A stretch of DNA of 64,000 bases from Dichomitus squalens LYAD-421 SS1 (GCF_000275845.1 NW_006766938.1:1-64000), one strand, 5' to 3'. Numbered from the stretch's first letter, positions 11,435-23,644 are shown. Notes: generated by a model not told the origin, from the letters alone. Translations and numbers: made by a program.

Positions 11435-12772
11435 ATGGCACTGTCACTCGTCATCTCAGCCATCGGGACAATCATCACCACCTTGGAAAGGATCCAGACG
11501 GTCAGGGACCTGATCGCCGGGAACCCGGCCAGCGCTATCACCCTCAATGACGTTCGGCGGATGATTCGAACGGAGACGGCCAGGTTCTTCGTTACCGTGG
11601 AGATAGCCCGCCTCCAGAGCGACCGTCAGACTTTCTACAGCGCGTGGCTTCCGAGCATCACTCGACGGACCACGCTGAATGCGGTTGACGTCTCTCCGTC
11701 GGGAGCCCTATATAACGTCTTTCGGGATATCAGGTCCGCGATCCAGCGGGTGAACAGCGGGATCTACGCACTAGCTGCGGTTTTCAACTCGTACTCCGAT
11801 GCCTTGCACATCGACGACCTAGTCTGCGGTCAGGCGATCCTCATTGAGTTGTTCGGGCTCCTCTTGCACATGCACTCGGCGCACTCGACGCTCAACCAGG
11901 CGCGAGTCGGTGCTGCCTCCCTTGACGATCCAAGACTTGACGCGGACACAAGATTGGCTATCTCCTTCGCGCACAATGCGAGCGACATCTTCCTATGGCT
12001 TGTCCCGTTGACCTGGGGAAAGCGCAGGGATGAGATCAGCCAAATCAACAGCGAACGCACGTGGATTGACAATGACTCCCGGCCCCCCTATTACTATGTC
12101 TACAGCTTCCAGGACAGATACGACGCCTTAGCTGGCACACCCACAGCGAGTCGGCTATCGAAGGAGCCGCGACAGTACCGCCGGTCGACGCTGCAGGATG
12201 ACAACGCGTACCACTGGACAAGCAACGCACGCGCAAATCACGAACGACGAGTCCGAAACACGTATGCGACAGTGGTCCAAATCGCGGTACACCAGTTCCA
12301 TCGTGAGCTGGAGCGCTTGCTTCGCATCATGAATAGAAGACTAGCGATACAAACCAGCGGGGGGCGGCCGCCGCAGGGTGCCCAGCCTGGCAGGTTTCCG
12401 CAGTGGCGCCCACCGCGACGGGTCGCTCGGCGTACGCCCAGAGCGTCGGGAACGCGAATGTCACGGCTCGCCGACGTGTCCCTTCCGGACACTCCAATCC
12501 CAGGTGGTATGTTCGCAGCAGAGACAAGCTACAAACCTCTGCGTCGTGCGTCCTCTTCTCCGACACTGGATTGTTCAGCCGTCCTCGGTGATGGCGGAGA
12601 TATATTCAGAGGCGCCAGCAGCGGCGAGGCTCTTTCACATGAGTTCAACATGGAGCTGGATGTTGCAGTGTGGGACCTAGAGGTGGAGGAGTACTCGGCT
12701 CGTGCAGAAGAGGAGGATTTGCTAGAAGTCGAGCCACGTAACCGATCAGCACGCACAGGTCTGAAGTCGTAG
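11435..12772 (+). CDS. Single-exon hypothetical protein, 445 aa
   Basis: An uninterrupted 445-codon frame stands out among the intron-rich genes here. The first 25 residues are hydrophobic to amphipathic (ALSLVISAIGTIITTLERI), suggesting a membrane-associating helix rather than a clear signal peptide. Residues about 30-310 look globular and mostly helical, with a PPYYYVYSFQDRYDAL stretch near 212 and an HQFHRELERLLRIMNRRLA helix near 290. From about 310 the chain is Arg/Pro/Gly-rich and disordered, and the C-terminus is acidic (Glu-rich) before a basic end. I do not recognise the family. A 5' UTR intron likely precedes it. The absence of introns could reflect a young or retro-copied gene, but no poly-A tract or repeat was seen to support that. 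Confidence 0.65.
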   Translation: MALSLVISAIGTIITTLERIQTVRDLIAGNPASAITLNDVRRMIRTETARFFVTVEIARLQSDRQTFYSAWLPSITRRTTLNAVDVSPSGALYNVFRDIRSAIQRVNSGIYALAAVFNSYSDALHIDDLVCGQAILIELFGLLLHMHSAHSTLNQARVGAASLDDPRLDADTRLAISFAHNASDIFLWLVPLTWGKRRDEISQINSERTWIDNDSRPPYYYVYSFQDRYDALAGTPTASRLSKEPRQYRRSTLQDDNAYHWTSNARANHERRVRNTYATVVQIAVHQFHRELERLLRIMNRRLAIQTSGGRPPQGAQPGRFPQWRPPRRVARRTPRASGTRMSRLADVSLPDTPIPGGMFAAETSYKPLRRASSSPTLDCSAVLGDGGDIFRGASSGEALSHEFNMELDVAVWDLEVEEYSARAEEEDLLEVEPRNRSARTGLKS

Positions 12773-13067
12773 GTCGTTCATCGCATCTTGGGAATCCCGT
12801 CTGTTTGTCAGTATACAGTAGCGTGTCACGTTTCTGTGCCATTGTCATGGTGGAGTAGATGTATCCGTTCACGGGCCTGTTCGATGCTGTGGTTTCATGC
12901 ATTCCGGGAATAGTAGTCAGGTGCAAGGTTTCCTGTCATGTCCTTCTCATCGTCATATAGTACTCGCGCATGGTTCAAATCTCTAACGACGATCTGAGAA
13001 CCGTTACCAATATCGCAAGGGCCACACTCCAAGTTCTCCTGCGTCTACCACGATTCCTCCTAGTCTT

Positions 13068-13130
13068 GATCGTGGCCTTCGACCGCAACTACAAGGTGGC
13101 CTTCGACCGCACCCACAAGGTAGCCTCGCG
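13068..13130 (+). repeat. Short tandem repeat, 24-bp unit
   Basis: GTGGCCTTCGACCGC followed by an ACAAG-type spacer occurs twice in tandem, with a third degraded unit starting GTAGCCTCG. It lies in the intergenic region about 220-270 bp upstream of the MSH6 start codon. Confidence 0.6.
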
Positions 13131-13202
13131 CGGAATATTGTCGGATCTACATAGTACTCCAAGAGACAGTCGAGATGGAGGGACTGCAAACAATCGCAAA
13201 TA

Positions 13203-13219
13203 ACGCGTACAGAACGCGT
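13203..13219 (+). promoter_or_regulatory. Two MluI cell-cycle boxes (ACGCGT) upstream of MSH6
   Basis: ACGCGT occurs at 13203-13208 and again at 13214-13219, about 120-137 bp before the MSH6 ATG, with a related GACGCGACCGCGTC shortly downstream (about 13240). In budding yeast the MBF complex binds this hexamer and drives G1/S genes including mismatch-repair genes. The sites are seen directly; their use in this fungus is inferred. Confidence 0.5.
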
Positions 13220-13339
13220 CCGAGTGCGCGCTCGCTCTCCGACGCGACCGCGTCTCCTCCCTCTTTCCTACATATCATTGTCCCTCTCCCGATTCCTTTG
13301 CTGCTGCTCCAGTATACACGGAGACACAAAAACCGAGCC

Positions 13340-16300
13340 ATGGCTTCCGCGACCAAGTCCAATGCGAATGCGGACAAGATGAAGCAGAAGTCTCTCATGT
13401 CTTTCTTCGGAAAGAAGGATGGCGTAGACACCAAAGCATCGCCTGCCGCCGACAAGCCAAAGCCAAAGCCTGCGGTAACAGAGACCCCCGCTAAGGCTAC
13501 GAAGACGAAGCTCCGCGAAAAACTGAATCCTCCCTCGTCGCCTCTATCCACGAAGGAGGTGCATACACCCATGCCCAAGGGCAACTCGCAGTCGTCTGGC
13601 ATCGTCAGCGCGACGTACACTCGGAGCTCCGAGGGCGGCAGCAGTATTCGCGATACCCCTCCAACAAGCGATCCCATTGACGTGGACATGCTGTCCGACG
13701 CGGAGCCTTCTGACGCGCTCCACAGTAGCGTGGCAAAGTCGGTACGTAAACCTGGCCGCGCATATAGTCACGTATGTGCGCTGACCCATGGCATAGACAA
13801 CAGGTCGTAACAAGCGGAAGATCGTCGCCGCTGACTCGGACGATGACCTTCCTCCGAGCGACCCTGTTCGATACCAGAAGGCAAATGATAGGTCCAAGAA
13901 GCCGCGCATGTCCGCCGTGTTTTCGGATGTGGAGGAGGATGAGGAGGCTGCTGAGATGAACTCATTTGCAAAGCGTCTCACCAAGTACCAGAAGTCTCCC
14001 ACGAAGTCGAAACCGAAAGGTGAGCCTGTCTCATCAGTCTGTCTTTTGCACAGCCGTACCCTAGGAAGCATAGGCACATCGTCACAGTTGTTGGGTAGAC
14101 TCGTAGGCTTCCCGTAAACTTCGCAAATACCTGTTCATTCCTATCTCCTCCAGGAAACCCTTTCTGACGCTATTAATGTGGTTTCACAGGACGGAAGAAG
14201 ATGGACGACGACGACGACTTCATAGTCCCAGACAATATCGACGAAGAGGATGACGAAGTAGAAGTGTCTTCCTCCCGGGGCCGCTCTTCCTCGCGTGCCT
14301 CCTCCCGCAGGTCGTCCCACTCCTCCGCCCTCTCCGAGCTCGACAGCGAGTTCGACGATGACGACCTGGAAGAGCCCAAATCGAAGTCCAAAGTTAAATC
14401 GAAGTCCTCCACGTCAAAGAAGGCCTCCGCTCCAGCACGTCCGCCCATCAAGCAAGAGTCCTCTAACCCAGGTGGGGGCAGCGCCTTCCTCACCGCCGCC
14501 GAGCAGCGTGCGCTCAAGCAGAAGTCCGACAAGAAGGCTGCCGAAGATGCGTTCAGCTTTCTTCTCGACGTCCGCGACAAGGACGGCGTGCGTCCGGGGG
14601 AGCCGGGGTACGACCCGCGCACGCTGTACATCCCGAAGAGCGCATGGAACGAATTCACCCCGTTCGAGAAGCAATTCTGGGAGATCAAGCAGAACCACTT
14701 CGACACGATCTTGTTCTTCCAGAAGGGCAAGTTCTTGGAGCTGTATGAGGAGGATGCGCGGATCGGGCATCAGGAGTTCGATTTGAAGCTGACGCAGAGG
14801 GTGAAGATGAGCATGGTTCGTGTGATAGTTTCGCGCGTGTATGCTAGCTGTTTACTCATACGCATACCTAGGTTGGCGTGCCCGAGATGTCGTTCAACTT
14901 CTGGGCTGCCAAGTTCCTCGGAAAAGGTACGTTCGCAGAACACTGCTCCTCAAAAGCGCATGGCCTAAGCTCCCCTCTGCAGGCTACAAAGTCGGTCGCG
15001 TCGACCAAGCGGAGACCGCGCTCGGTGCCGAGATGCGCCTCGCGGCAGACAAGAAGTCCAAAAAGCCCCCCGCAGCGGACAAGGGCAAGGACAAGATCGT
15101 CCGGCGCGAGCTCAATAAGGTGTTCACAAACGGCACGCTCGTCGACGCCGAGCTCCTCACCGACGACCAAGCCGGCCACTGCGTCTCCATCCGCGAGGAA
15201 GAGGACGCGGAGAGCAAGGACGGGAAGCAGACGTTCGGGATATGTGTGCTAGACAGTGCGACGAGCGAGTTCAACCTGAGCGCGTTTGAGGACGACATCT
15301 GTCGGACGAAGTTGGAGACAATGATGCGGCAGTTGAGGCCGAAGGAGATTATATTTACTAAGGTGCGTTCGTTTGTGTGGTTTAATCGCATCGCACATGT
15401 TCTTCAGCAGTTTTCCGATGCCTGCTGTCCGCTAGGGTAACCTCTCCGTGTCGACGACGCGTCTCCTCAAGTCCATCCTCCCCGGCAATTGTCTTTGGAC
15501 CTCCCTTCGCGACGTCGAAGGGCTCAAGTTTCAAGACACAATCAAAGAGCTCAAGAAGCTCTACCCCGCCTCGGGCGATGACGACGACGAGATGGCTGAC
15601 AACCCGCATGGGCTCTCTTCCGCGGTCCCCGAGCCTATTCGGCGCATGCTCCCTCACCGCGCCGCGATCGAGGCGTTGGGTTCAATGATCTGGTACCTCA
15701 ACACGCTCAACATCGACAAGGACATCCTGAGCATGAAGAACTTCAACATCTATGACCCGATGCGTCGTGGACAGGGCCTCGTCCTCGACGGCCAGACCCT
15801 CGCACATATTGAGGTGCTTCAGAACAGCGAGGGCACCGAGGAGGGCACGCTCCTCAAGCTTCTTAGCCGGTGCATCACCCCGTCCGGTATGTCGCGTGCT
15901 CCCGTGTCACCTACCACATCGTCTTCAACACTTACTCTCGCGTTGGGATCGATGTAGGCAAACGGCTGTTCCGCATCTGGCTCTGTATGCCTTTGCGCGA
16001 GGTGAAGGACATCAATGCGCGGCTGGACGCCGTCCAAGACCTGCTCGACCATCCGACTTTCGAGGCTCAGTTCGCTTCGATCGCGAAGGGCCTCCCGGAT
16101 CTCGAGCGGATCGTGTCTCGGATACATGCAAAGAACTGCAAGGTCAAGGATTTCTTGAAGGTTCTAACGGTGCGTTGCCTTTCCAAAAGCGTTTCGTATT
16201 CTGTACTAAAGCCAGGGGTAATGCGTAGGCGTTCAAAAACCTAAGCAAGGGCCTAGCCGAACTTGCAGATACCGCGGACGCGTTTGAGTCAAAGACTATC

Positions 16301-18272
16301 TCGGGCCTTTTGCGGACGGCGCCGGACTTGGCACCGAATTTGAAGCATGTAAAGTCGATGTTCCAGACACCAGAAGAGAGTACGTCGTCATGATCTAACC
16401 TATTCGTGTCGAAATTGTAGAGGCTTATGCTGAGCAGACAGCGACGAGCTGGTCCCTGAGGATGGAATGGACGAGGTCTACGACACTGTGATGTCGGAGA
16501 TCAACGAGCTAGAGGATGAGCTCAAGGCGGAGCTGAAGACCATCCGCAAGAAGACTGGGTACGTCTTTTCCTGTGTTGCATCCGTCTAGAGTGCTTGGTC
16601 TGATTGCTCTTCTTGGGTAGCTTGGACGCGACCTACTGGCATAGCGCACAAGGGACGAAGGAGATATATCTCGTCCAACTTCAGGGCAAGGAGAAAGACA
16701 AGGCGCCGAAGGAGTGGACACTCAGCGGCTCGACGAAGGTGTGTTATCCTTCATGACCAGTAGTGCTCATCTTGCCTATACTGACCGAATTGCCTGCCCA
16801 TTTGCTCAGAACGCGAAGCGTTTCATCATCCCCTCCCTCCAAACCACCATCCGCAAGCTCAAGGAAGCCCGCGAGAACCGCAACACCGCCATCAAGGACT
16901 TCAAAAATCGGTTGTTCGCTGAGTTCGACGCCGACCGTTCTGTCTGGCTGCGTGCGATCCGCGTGCTTTCCGAGCTCGACTGCCTCTTCAGCCTCGCCAA
17001 GGCGTCGAGCGCGCTGGGCGAACCTGCGTGTCGACCAGAACTGGTCGAGGGCGATGAGGCGTTTATTGACTTCACCGAGCTCAGACACCCCGCATTGGTT
17101 GCTGGCTCATCGCTCAGGGGTGACTTCATCCCGAATGACGTAAAGCTGGGTGGGGATGTTGGTAGGATTGCGTTGTTGACTGGTCAGTCATGGGTGGTGT
17201 TCTTGCCTTGATCTTGGCTGATGGTTGCGCGCGTAGGACCGAACATGGGAGGAAAGTCGACTGTGAGTCCTGCTTGTTTTTGGTCTTGCGACGCAGTCGC
17301 TGACTCACGCTTTTAGGCTATGCGTATGACCGCAACTGGCATTGTGAGCTGCCTACAACGTATCACGGACGTTTTTAGTCCTCATCACATCCTCAGATCA
17401 TGGCCCAACTTGGTATGCTCGTCCCCGCCAAAAGGGCTCGGTATGTTATGGTTCATACTCATAGCTGCACTCGCATTGATCACTGGCCTCTGTAGCCTAT
17501 GTCCAGTGGACTCTATTTTGACCCGTATGGGCGCGTACGATAACATGTTCTCCAACGCCAGTACCTTCAAGGTCGAGCTCGATGAATGGTACGGAAACGA
17601 CCTGCTTGATTCTCGCAATGCATTGCTGAACCTCTGCCATTAGCTGCAAAATCCTCCGCGACGCTACGCCGAAGTCGTTCGTCATTTTGGATGAGCTCGG
17701 ACGCGGGACATCGACATACGTAAGTTCGGCGAGGCAATGCGGATCGGAACACTTGCTCATATCAATGTATGTAGGATGGTATGGCCATCGCCGGTGCGGT
17801 CCTGCACCAGCTCGCGACGCACACCCTCTCACTCTCGTTCTTCGCCACTCACTATGGCTCCCTGACCGACGACTATGCGTACCACCCCAACGTGCGTAAC
17901 ATGCACATGGAGACCCTCGTCGACGATGAGAAGCGGGAACTTGTCTTCCTCTACAAGCTCGTTGACGGTGCCGCTGGCTCCTCGTTCGGCACTCATGTTG
18001 CCAATCTCGCCGGCGTACCTCTCGAGGTCGTCGAGCGTGCTGAAGTGGTTTCGAAAGACTTTGCGAAGCACTTCAAGGAGAAGCTTGAGGGGAAGAAGAC
18101 CAAGGTCTCTGGCCGCCTCCCTCTCGTTGCCCAAGCAGACTTTGCGTATCTCTTCAAGCTTGCCACAGGCGCCCTAGAGTTGCCGGAAGATAAGGTCAGG
18201 AGGCGGGAGGTACTGAAGACGCTGAAAGGTGCAGTGATAGGTGCACTACAAGAGACTCTTGTTGCCGCTTGA
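13340..18272 (+). CDS. MSH6: DNA mismatch repair protein MSH6
   Basis: Seventeen exons (13340-13741, 13797-14019, 14190-14815, 14872-14926, 14983-15362, 15436-15886, 15958-16169, 16229-16379, 16438-16558, 16621-16738, 16810-17182, 17237-17262, 17317-17343, 17397-17440, 17496-17588, 17644-17719, 17775-18272) give 1291 residues, normal for MSH6. The N-terminal PCNA-binding box is QKSLMSFF (16-23), followed by a disordered Lys/Ser/Asp-rich region. The mismatch-binding Phe-X-Glu is F390-L-E392. GYKVGRVDQAETALGAEMR of MutS domain I is present. Walker A is GPNMGGKST (1038-1046) and Walker B is FVILDELGRGTST (from 1113). The C-terminal domain has FFATHYGSL and a helix-turn-helix end. With MSH2 it forms MutS-alpha, which recognises base mismatches and small loops in the nucleus. 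No key residue is lost. A broken copy of exon 1 lies at 36.5 kb. Confidence 0.95.
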
Positions 18273-18588
18273 GCAGAGGAGGACGTCGTTGCTGATCTAG
18301 ACTCGCTATCGTATCGCTGCTTTGCTGATTGCTCTGTGTATAGCTTATATCATCATACGTCATCACTCTAGCTACTATATTGCCGCTTTGTAATGCATCA
18401 GACTCGTTGACTGCCCACAGACGAGGATATCACGTCGTCGAAAGAATTGGCAACCTCATCTCCAGTTATTTCACGTGCGATACTTGACAAGATGCGCACA
18501 CTTCAGTGGTTTTGTCGTATCAATTCAGTCATCGTGTTCAACAGCATAGCTAGACGCAGTGCCAAGCTCGTCGTGCAAAGTCCTGAGA

Positions 18589-19545
18589 CTACGGTAAGCG
18601 TCGCGAGTTCATGCCGCTTGATTGATTCTCAGGCCAATGCGCATACATTGCGCCGCTACCGCTCTCAGTCGATTGCACCGGGATGAGGAATACACATCGC
18701 TGTGTTGATTCGTCAACAGGCTGTCGCATCGTTCCGTACAGCTCCCCATTGTCGAACAGAATATTAAACGCTTTGCCCAACGTAACCTTGTCCTCATGCG
18801 GTCTATCGACGTCAACCGCCCACGTTGTCAGCTTGCCACGATAGCCACTTGAGCAGGATAAAGCGGAGCCTGTCAACACTGAGAAATCAGATCATGTTTG
18901 ATTGATCCTTGATGCGGAAGTCGTAGAAGAGGATACCTCGGAATGGGGCATGCAAGACAATTTGTTCGTTCACACAAAATTGGCACGAGGCAATCTTCCT
19001 GAGTGTTACCGGCTGGATTGTCTTTGAGCCCACGAGTGTTACCCAGCCACTATGAGACTGGGAGAAGCGCAAGCGGATCTCTTCACTGAACGCCGTAATG
19101 AGAGGCGCCCCACTCCATCGATGTGCGAAGTCTTCAGTGATCTTGGAGACTCTGGTGGCTCACTCGAACGTCTGTCGTGAGACCAAGCCATCCTGCAGCA
19201 GCAGGAGGCCTAACCCCTGATACTCACTTGTGGTTAGTGGGTCCAATCTATACAAAGGAAGGCTCCACCGTGGGCCGCACTCGGTGACAAGGTCGGAACC
19301 AATCACAAAGCTCGCGGGATCGGAAGACGGCGTAACACGGAGACACAACTCGCCTGCGAGCGATGGGCCGGGAGTAGGGATGTGGTGGTATCAGAATCCC
19401 CATGCGCTGGGTGGAATTTGTCAGAGCTCCAGCCAGCAGGCAAGATATGTACAATGCCCTTCGTAGGGGTGGCGCCGTCCACAATCGATAGCACGATGGC
19501 AAGGAGGGCCCACAACAAGAGCTGAGGTCGAGGTAGTCATTGGTA
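18589..19545 (-). CDS. Possible secreted protein of unknown function, structure unresolved
   Basis: Several minus-strand blocks look like exons of one protein. Near 19520-19370 a hydrophobic run (LLLWALLAIVLSIVDG) resembles a signal peptide and leads into KGIVHILPAGW. Near 19350-19240: LCLRVTPSSDPASFVIGSDL and PRWSLPLYRLDPLTT. Near 19130-18937: EIRLRFSQSHSGWVTLVGSK, CQFCVNEQIVLHAPFRG. A clean in-phase intron 18870-18936 then joins the last exon 18589-18869 (GYRGKLTTWAVDVDRP, LGKAFNILFDNGELYGTMRQ). The last junction is convincing; the earlier ones need frame changes I could not resolve, and no ATG sits cleanly before the hydrophobic run. It may be a decayed or mis-sequenced gene. I do not recognise the family. 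Confidence 0.35.
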
Positions 19546-20793
19546 GTGAGCTCGGTTGGGTCGAGCGTCCGTATCACGCGTCGACTCGGCCTCCCCAGAC
19601 CCCTAGGCCTTTCGGTGCTCATAAGATGCGTCAGTGGTCTGGTGTCCGAGGCCTCTCGGTGAGTTGTAGTCGATGAAACTGTGCGCGAGGGAAAGTAGTC
19701 GACAATATCTGCTCTTGAGAACCTCTGGAGCTTGCGGAGCATTCATACGAACGCCTTACGAGCCTCGATGACTTGGCAAAGGCCCGTGAGCTGAACTGAA
19801 GGTTGCCTGAAGGTTGCCATGGACATCTGTACTGGTAGTTGATGTGAGTACACAACACGAGCCGGGCTAGTACAGCTGGGATGATCATGATACGGCGATT
19901 GCTCACCTGCTCGGGACATTACTGTTATTGACCGCGGATGGACCAAGAGAGGAACCATCCTGTGTGTTCACAATCCGAGTCGAATCCGGATTCCGGCGGC
20001 TTGAACTTGGGCGTGAGAAGCGATCAGCCTATGTTCAGATCGAGATCAGCGCTCAAACATAGTACACGTCTCGTGGTTGTCCTCATGCACATTGACCTAT
20101 TACTCACCCGCCTCAGGACCATATATCATGATAGCACCAAACACCACTGAGATCGGAGAGATCAAGTACGCCGTGCGCCCACCATTGTGACGACTATGTT
20201 GCTTGCGGGCTTGCGTGCACCGGCAGCCACTGTCATTTCGGGCCAGCTCGCCGCCTGGCACGTCATGGCCCCAACCTGGCTATTGTGGTACGTCCCATCC
20301 CTCATTCCTGTCCTGCGATGATATCAGAATGTCGTGAACAGTGCAAGATGATACTGTACCGGCTGAACCTCATGTTATCGGCTCATTCATGAGCATGTCA
20401 CCCGTCTGCGCAACATCTGGTGTGAAGTAGACCAGGACTTGGTGCAGACAGTCGAGGTGCCATCAGTACCTCCTATGTGATATCAGAACATCCATTTTCC
20501 CATGATGGTGCTCTGTCCGATAAGCTTTCAACAGGGAATGCGCGGACAATGGGGCGGCACATTCATAGTAATGTACCACCCTCAGTAGGCGGCTCAAATG
20601 CGGTTCTATAGGCCTAATCCAGCAGTCTAACTACCCACACTTCGGGAGCAAAGAGGGCAACGTGATGAATTCTGATTGCAGGGATGCCTCATATCATGTT
20701 GGCGGAGCCTCCGTCTCCACCGTGTAATCCTCCAACTCCCGCTACAACCACGTATACGCGAGAACGCATACTCATCCGCGACGCGCGCTCGTG
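19546..20793. other. Intergenic, nothing recognised
   Basis: Only short frames occur on both strands. No domain, RNA gene or clear repeat was seen between the possible secreted-protein gene and the P450 gene. It probably contains the P450 promoter. Confidence 0.4.
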
Positions 20794-22742
20794 ATGTTTG
20801 ATGCTCGCTTAGACTTTGCGCTGTTTCTTCTTTCAGGACTGGTCGGGGCAGCTATGCTTGCGCTATCGGGGTGGAAGCGCCGCGGTCCATCTCGGCTCCC
20901 ACTTCCTCCAGGGCCAAGGCCCCTCCCTATCATCGGTAACTTGCTTGACATGCCCTCCGAGAACCTGGTGACTTCACTTCACAGAATGAGCAAGCATTAC
21001 GGTGGGTCACCAGTCAGCGAGTCAACATCTCTCAGCTAGCTGAATCCGGTCAACAGGGGAGGTGATGCACCTCGACGTCTTCGGGGAACCTACAATAATC
21101 ATCGACTCGTATGAAGCCGCAATCGCGATCTTGGAAACCAGCTCCGCGAGCACCTCAGATAGGCCGCGATTTGTTATGGCAGAATTGTGAGTGCACCTCT
21201 CCAGGCATTCTCTATCAGTCTGACGTCTGGGCGATGTGAGGGTCGGCCTCGGATACGAGTTTGCCCTCATGAAATATTCAGACGCATGGAGGCAACGCCG
21301 CCGGATATTCCACAGTTTCTTTCATCAAGGCGTGGTCTCTCAGTACAGACCCGTTCGTCTGCGCGAAGTGCGACGACTCCTGGGCAAGCTACTTGATGAA
21401 CCAGAGAAGTTTCTCCATCATAGTCGACAGTATGTATAGCCTATTCAATGTCATCTAAGGGACATCGCTAACAATACACCCTAGCTACATCGGCGGTACC
21501 ATCATGAGCGCTGTGTACGGGATTGAGATCAAAGACCAGAACGACAAGTTTATAGCTATCGCAGAGAAAGGGGGAGAGATATTCAGCGACGTGATGGTAC
21601 CCGGTCGATACCTAGTTGAGTTGTTCCCACTACTAGCCCGCATTCCTGCGTGGTTTCCTGGTGCCATTTTCAAGAGGAAGGCTGCACGTTGGGAGCGGGA
21701 TATCCATGATGTCAGGACGGCTGCGTACAACGCTGCTAGTGAAGCGATAGTAAGTACTTCTGGCAACAATCAGTCATGATGTATTGACCGTATGCCAGGC
21801 GCGAGGCGACGCGGGACTGTCTATGACATCGTCTCTCGTAGACAAGTCCATTCGTGAACATGGCAGCGTCTCGGCTGAGGACGAGGAGATCTTCAAGGAT
21901 GTCACCGGTGTTGCTTATGCTGGTGAGCAATTCCTCTTGCAGTCTTTCCGTAGCCGCCGTCATTGACCAGATGATCTCGCTAGCGGGAGCGGATACGGCT
22001 AGTGTCTCCCTGTATACGTTTACCTCAGCGCGTCGTTCTCATATGTCGCCACTAGACAATTGCTACCCTGACAGCATTCTTTCTTGCAATGGTCGCATAT
22101 CCCGATGTTCAGCGCAAGGCCCAAGCAGAGCTTGACGAGATTGTGGGCCAGGATCAGCTTCCCGACTTTAGCCACCAAAAGTCTCTCCCGTATGTCAACG
22201 CCGTCATGAAGGAGTGCTCTCGATGGCATACCGTGATGCCGCTTCTCGTTCCTCACCGGTCAATAAAGGACGTCGAATACAACGGCTACCTTATACCCGC
22301 AGGCTCAGTTCTCATTCCGAATGCCTGGTAAGAATTTGGAAATTCTTCCAATATGATTCGTCTGATTCTGCGGTCTATAGGTCGATGTCGCGCGACCCCG
22401 TTGCGTACCCTGACCCTGATAGGTTCATGCCAGAACGCTACCTCAAGGGAGGCAAGATGGACCCAGAGGCGAGGGACCCACTGAAATTCCAGTTCGGCTT
22501 TGGGCGTAGGTGAGTGTGCCCATCACCACATTGACTCCATATCGACATATAGCACTCGTCGTAGGATATGTCCGGGAATGCCATTCTCCCAGGACTCCTT
22601 GTTTCTTGCCATAGCGTCTGTTTTGCACGCCTACAACATCCGTCCGCCTGCAAGCGTAAATGATTCGTCAGATCTGATCCGGCTTGGGCCGAAGATGCCA
22701 TCAGGCGGCGCCCTTTCGTACGTAGCGGAAGTCCCTTCATGA
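20794..22742 (+). CDS. Cytochrome P450 monooxygenase (first)
   Basis: Nine exons (20794-21001, 21057-21186, 21241-21429, 21485-21749, 21799-21922, 21984-22003, 22056-22327, 22381-22509, 22565-22742) join in phase to 504 residues, typical of microsomal P450s. An N-terminal membrane anchor (LFLLSGLVGAAMLALSG) is followed by the proline hinge LPLPPGPRPLPIIGN. The I-helix oxygen-activation motif is AGADT (306-310), ExxR is E365-C-S-R368, and the heme loop is FGFGRRICPG with the iron-binding cysteine at about 448. It should sit in the ER membrane and use a P450 reductase to oxidise an unknown substrate. Exon 6 is only 20 nt and carries most of the I-helix motif; its donor (AGT|GTCTCC) is weak but is the only one I found that keeps phase. 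The GTG at 20791 is not the start; ATG 20794 is. CYP family not assigned. Confidence 0.92.
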
Positions 22743-23077
22743 TAGTCGAGTTCTCATAGCTACTGCAGATATCCAGATCCGTTCGGATGCAGCATTACTC
22801 CTCGTTCTGAGCTTGCTGCAAGCATCATCCAACAGTCGCGCTTCTGAACTTATTCATAAGGGGTGAGTTGCCTCTCCCAATTGTTGGAGCATTGCGGGAT
22901 GCCTGGACGAACTTGAAGGTGGTGCCATCGAATTCAGGACATGCTACTGTGTGGTCTTCGACTGTAGCTTGGTCTTTTGACTGTGGTACGATAGACATCC
23001 GCTAAGCCATGCCGTGTATTCACTTAGTTTGAAACGAGTGTTGAATTCCGGATCTGGATTTTAATGAAGATGATGTT

Positions 23078-23644
23078 CTATCCCTCAAGGGGTTCTGCAA
23101 CGCCAGGAATTATGGCGCCTGCCTCTCCAGCAGTAGTGATCTATGTATCCCACAAACTTCAGGCATTGTTGAGACTAATATCTATCATATGTCCTCCAAT
23201 TTTCGTAAGATTCTGTGGAGCTGAACGCGAGCTATGGGGATGCCATGTTCCGAGCACCTACATGAAAGGGGTTTTGCAAAACCCATAAGCGCCTGCAAGA
23301 AACGGCTTCCCTAGGATGTCTACCCATCTTCGGAGCTATCGGGGATGATTTCGGTATAAAAAATGCACCCATACATTCATACAGAAAGATATTTGAGCTT
23401 TCTCAGTGAGAGACAAAGAGAGATCTGTGTATCAAGTTGGACGTCAACTCGCTTAGAGGTGTAACTAAATGTCTCCTGCTCGCAAAGGCGTCCTCCAGCT
23501 CATTTGGCTCCAAAAAGTTGACAGATGATATCAAAATGGGTGTAGTATTATGTATTTGAGATATCAGAGCGATGCATTAGGAGGGGAGGGAGAGCTTGGG
23601 GTTTTGCAAAACTCCCAGATTTTGCAAAACCCCTTGAGGGATAG
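23078..23644. mobile_element. Short non-autonomous element with 23-bp inverted ends
   Basis: The sequence starts CTATCCCTCAAGGGGTTCTG and ends with its reverse complement (one mismatch over about 23 bp), enclosing about 567 bp with no coding frame. Inside, near the right end and again near 23266-23284, lies the palindrome GGGGTTTTGCAAAACCCC or a close form of it. A clear target-site duplication was not found (both flanks only share TT). It looks like a MITE-type element, class unknown. Confidence 0.55.

Noticed and set aside
14295..14786. 163-codon Ser/Arg-rich frame within MSH6 exon 3
   Set aside because: Alternative frame of the acidic MSH6 linker; no independent evidence.
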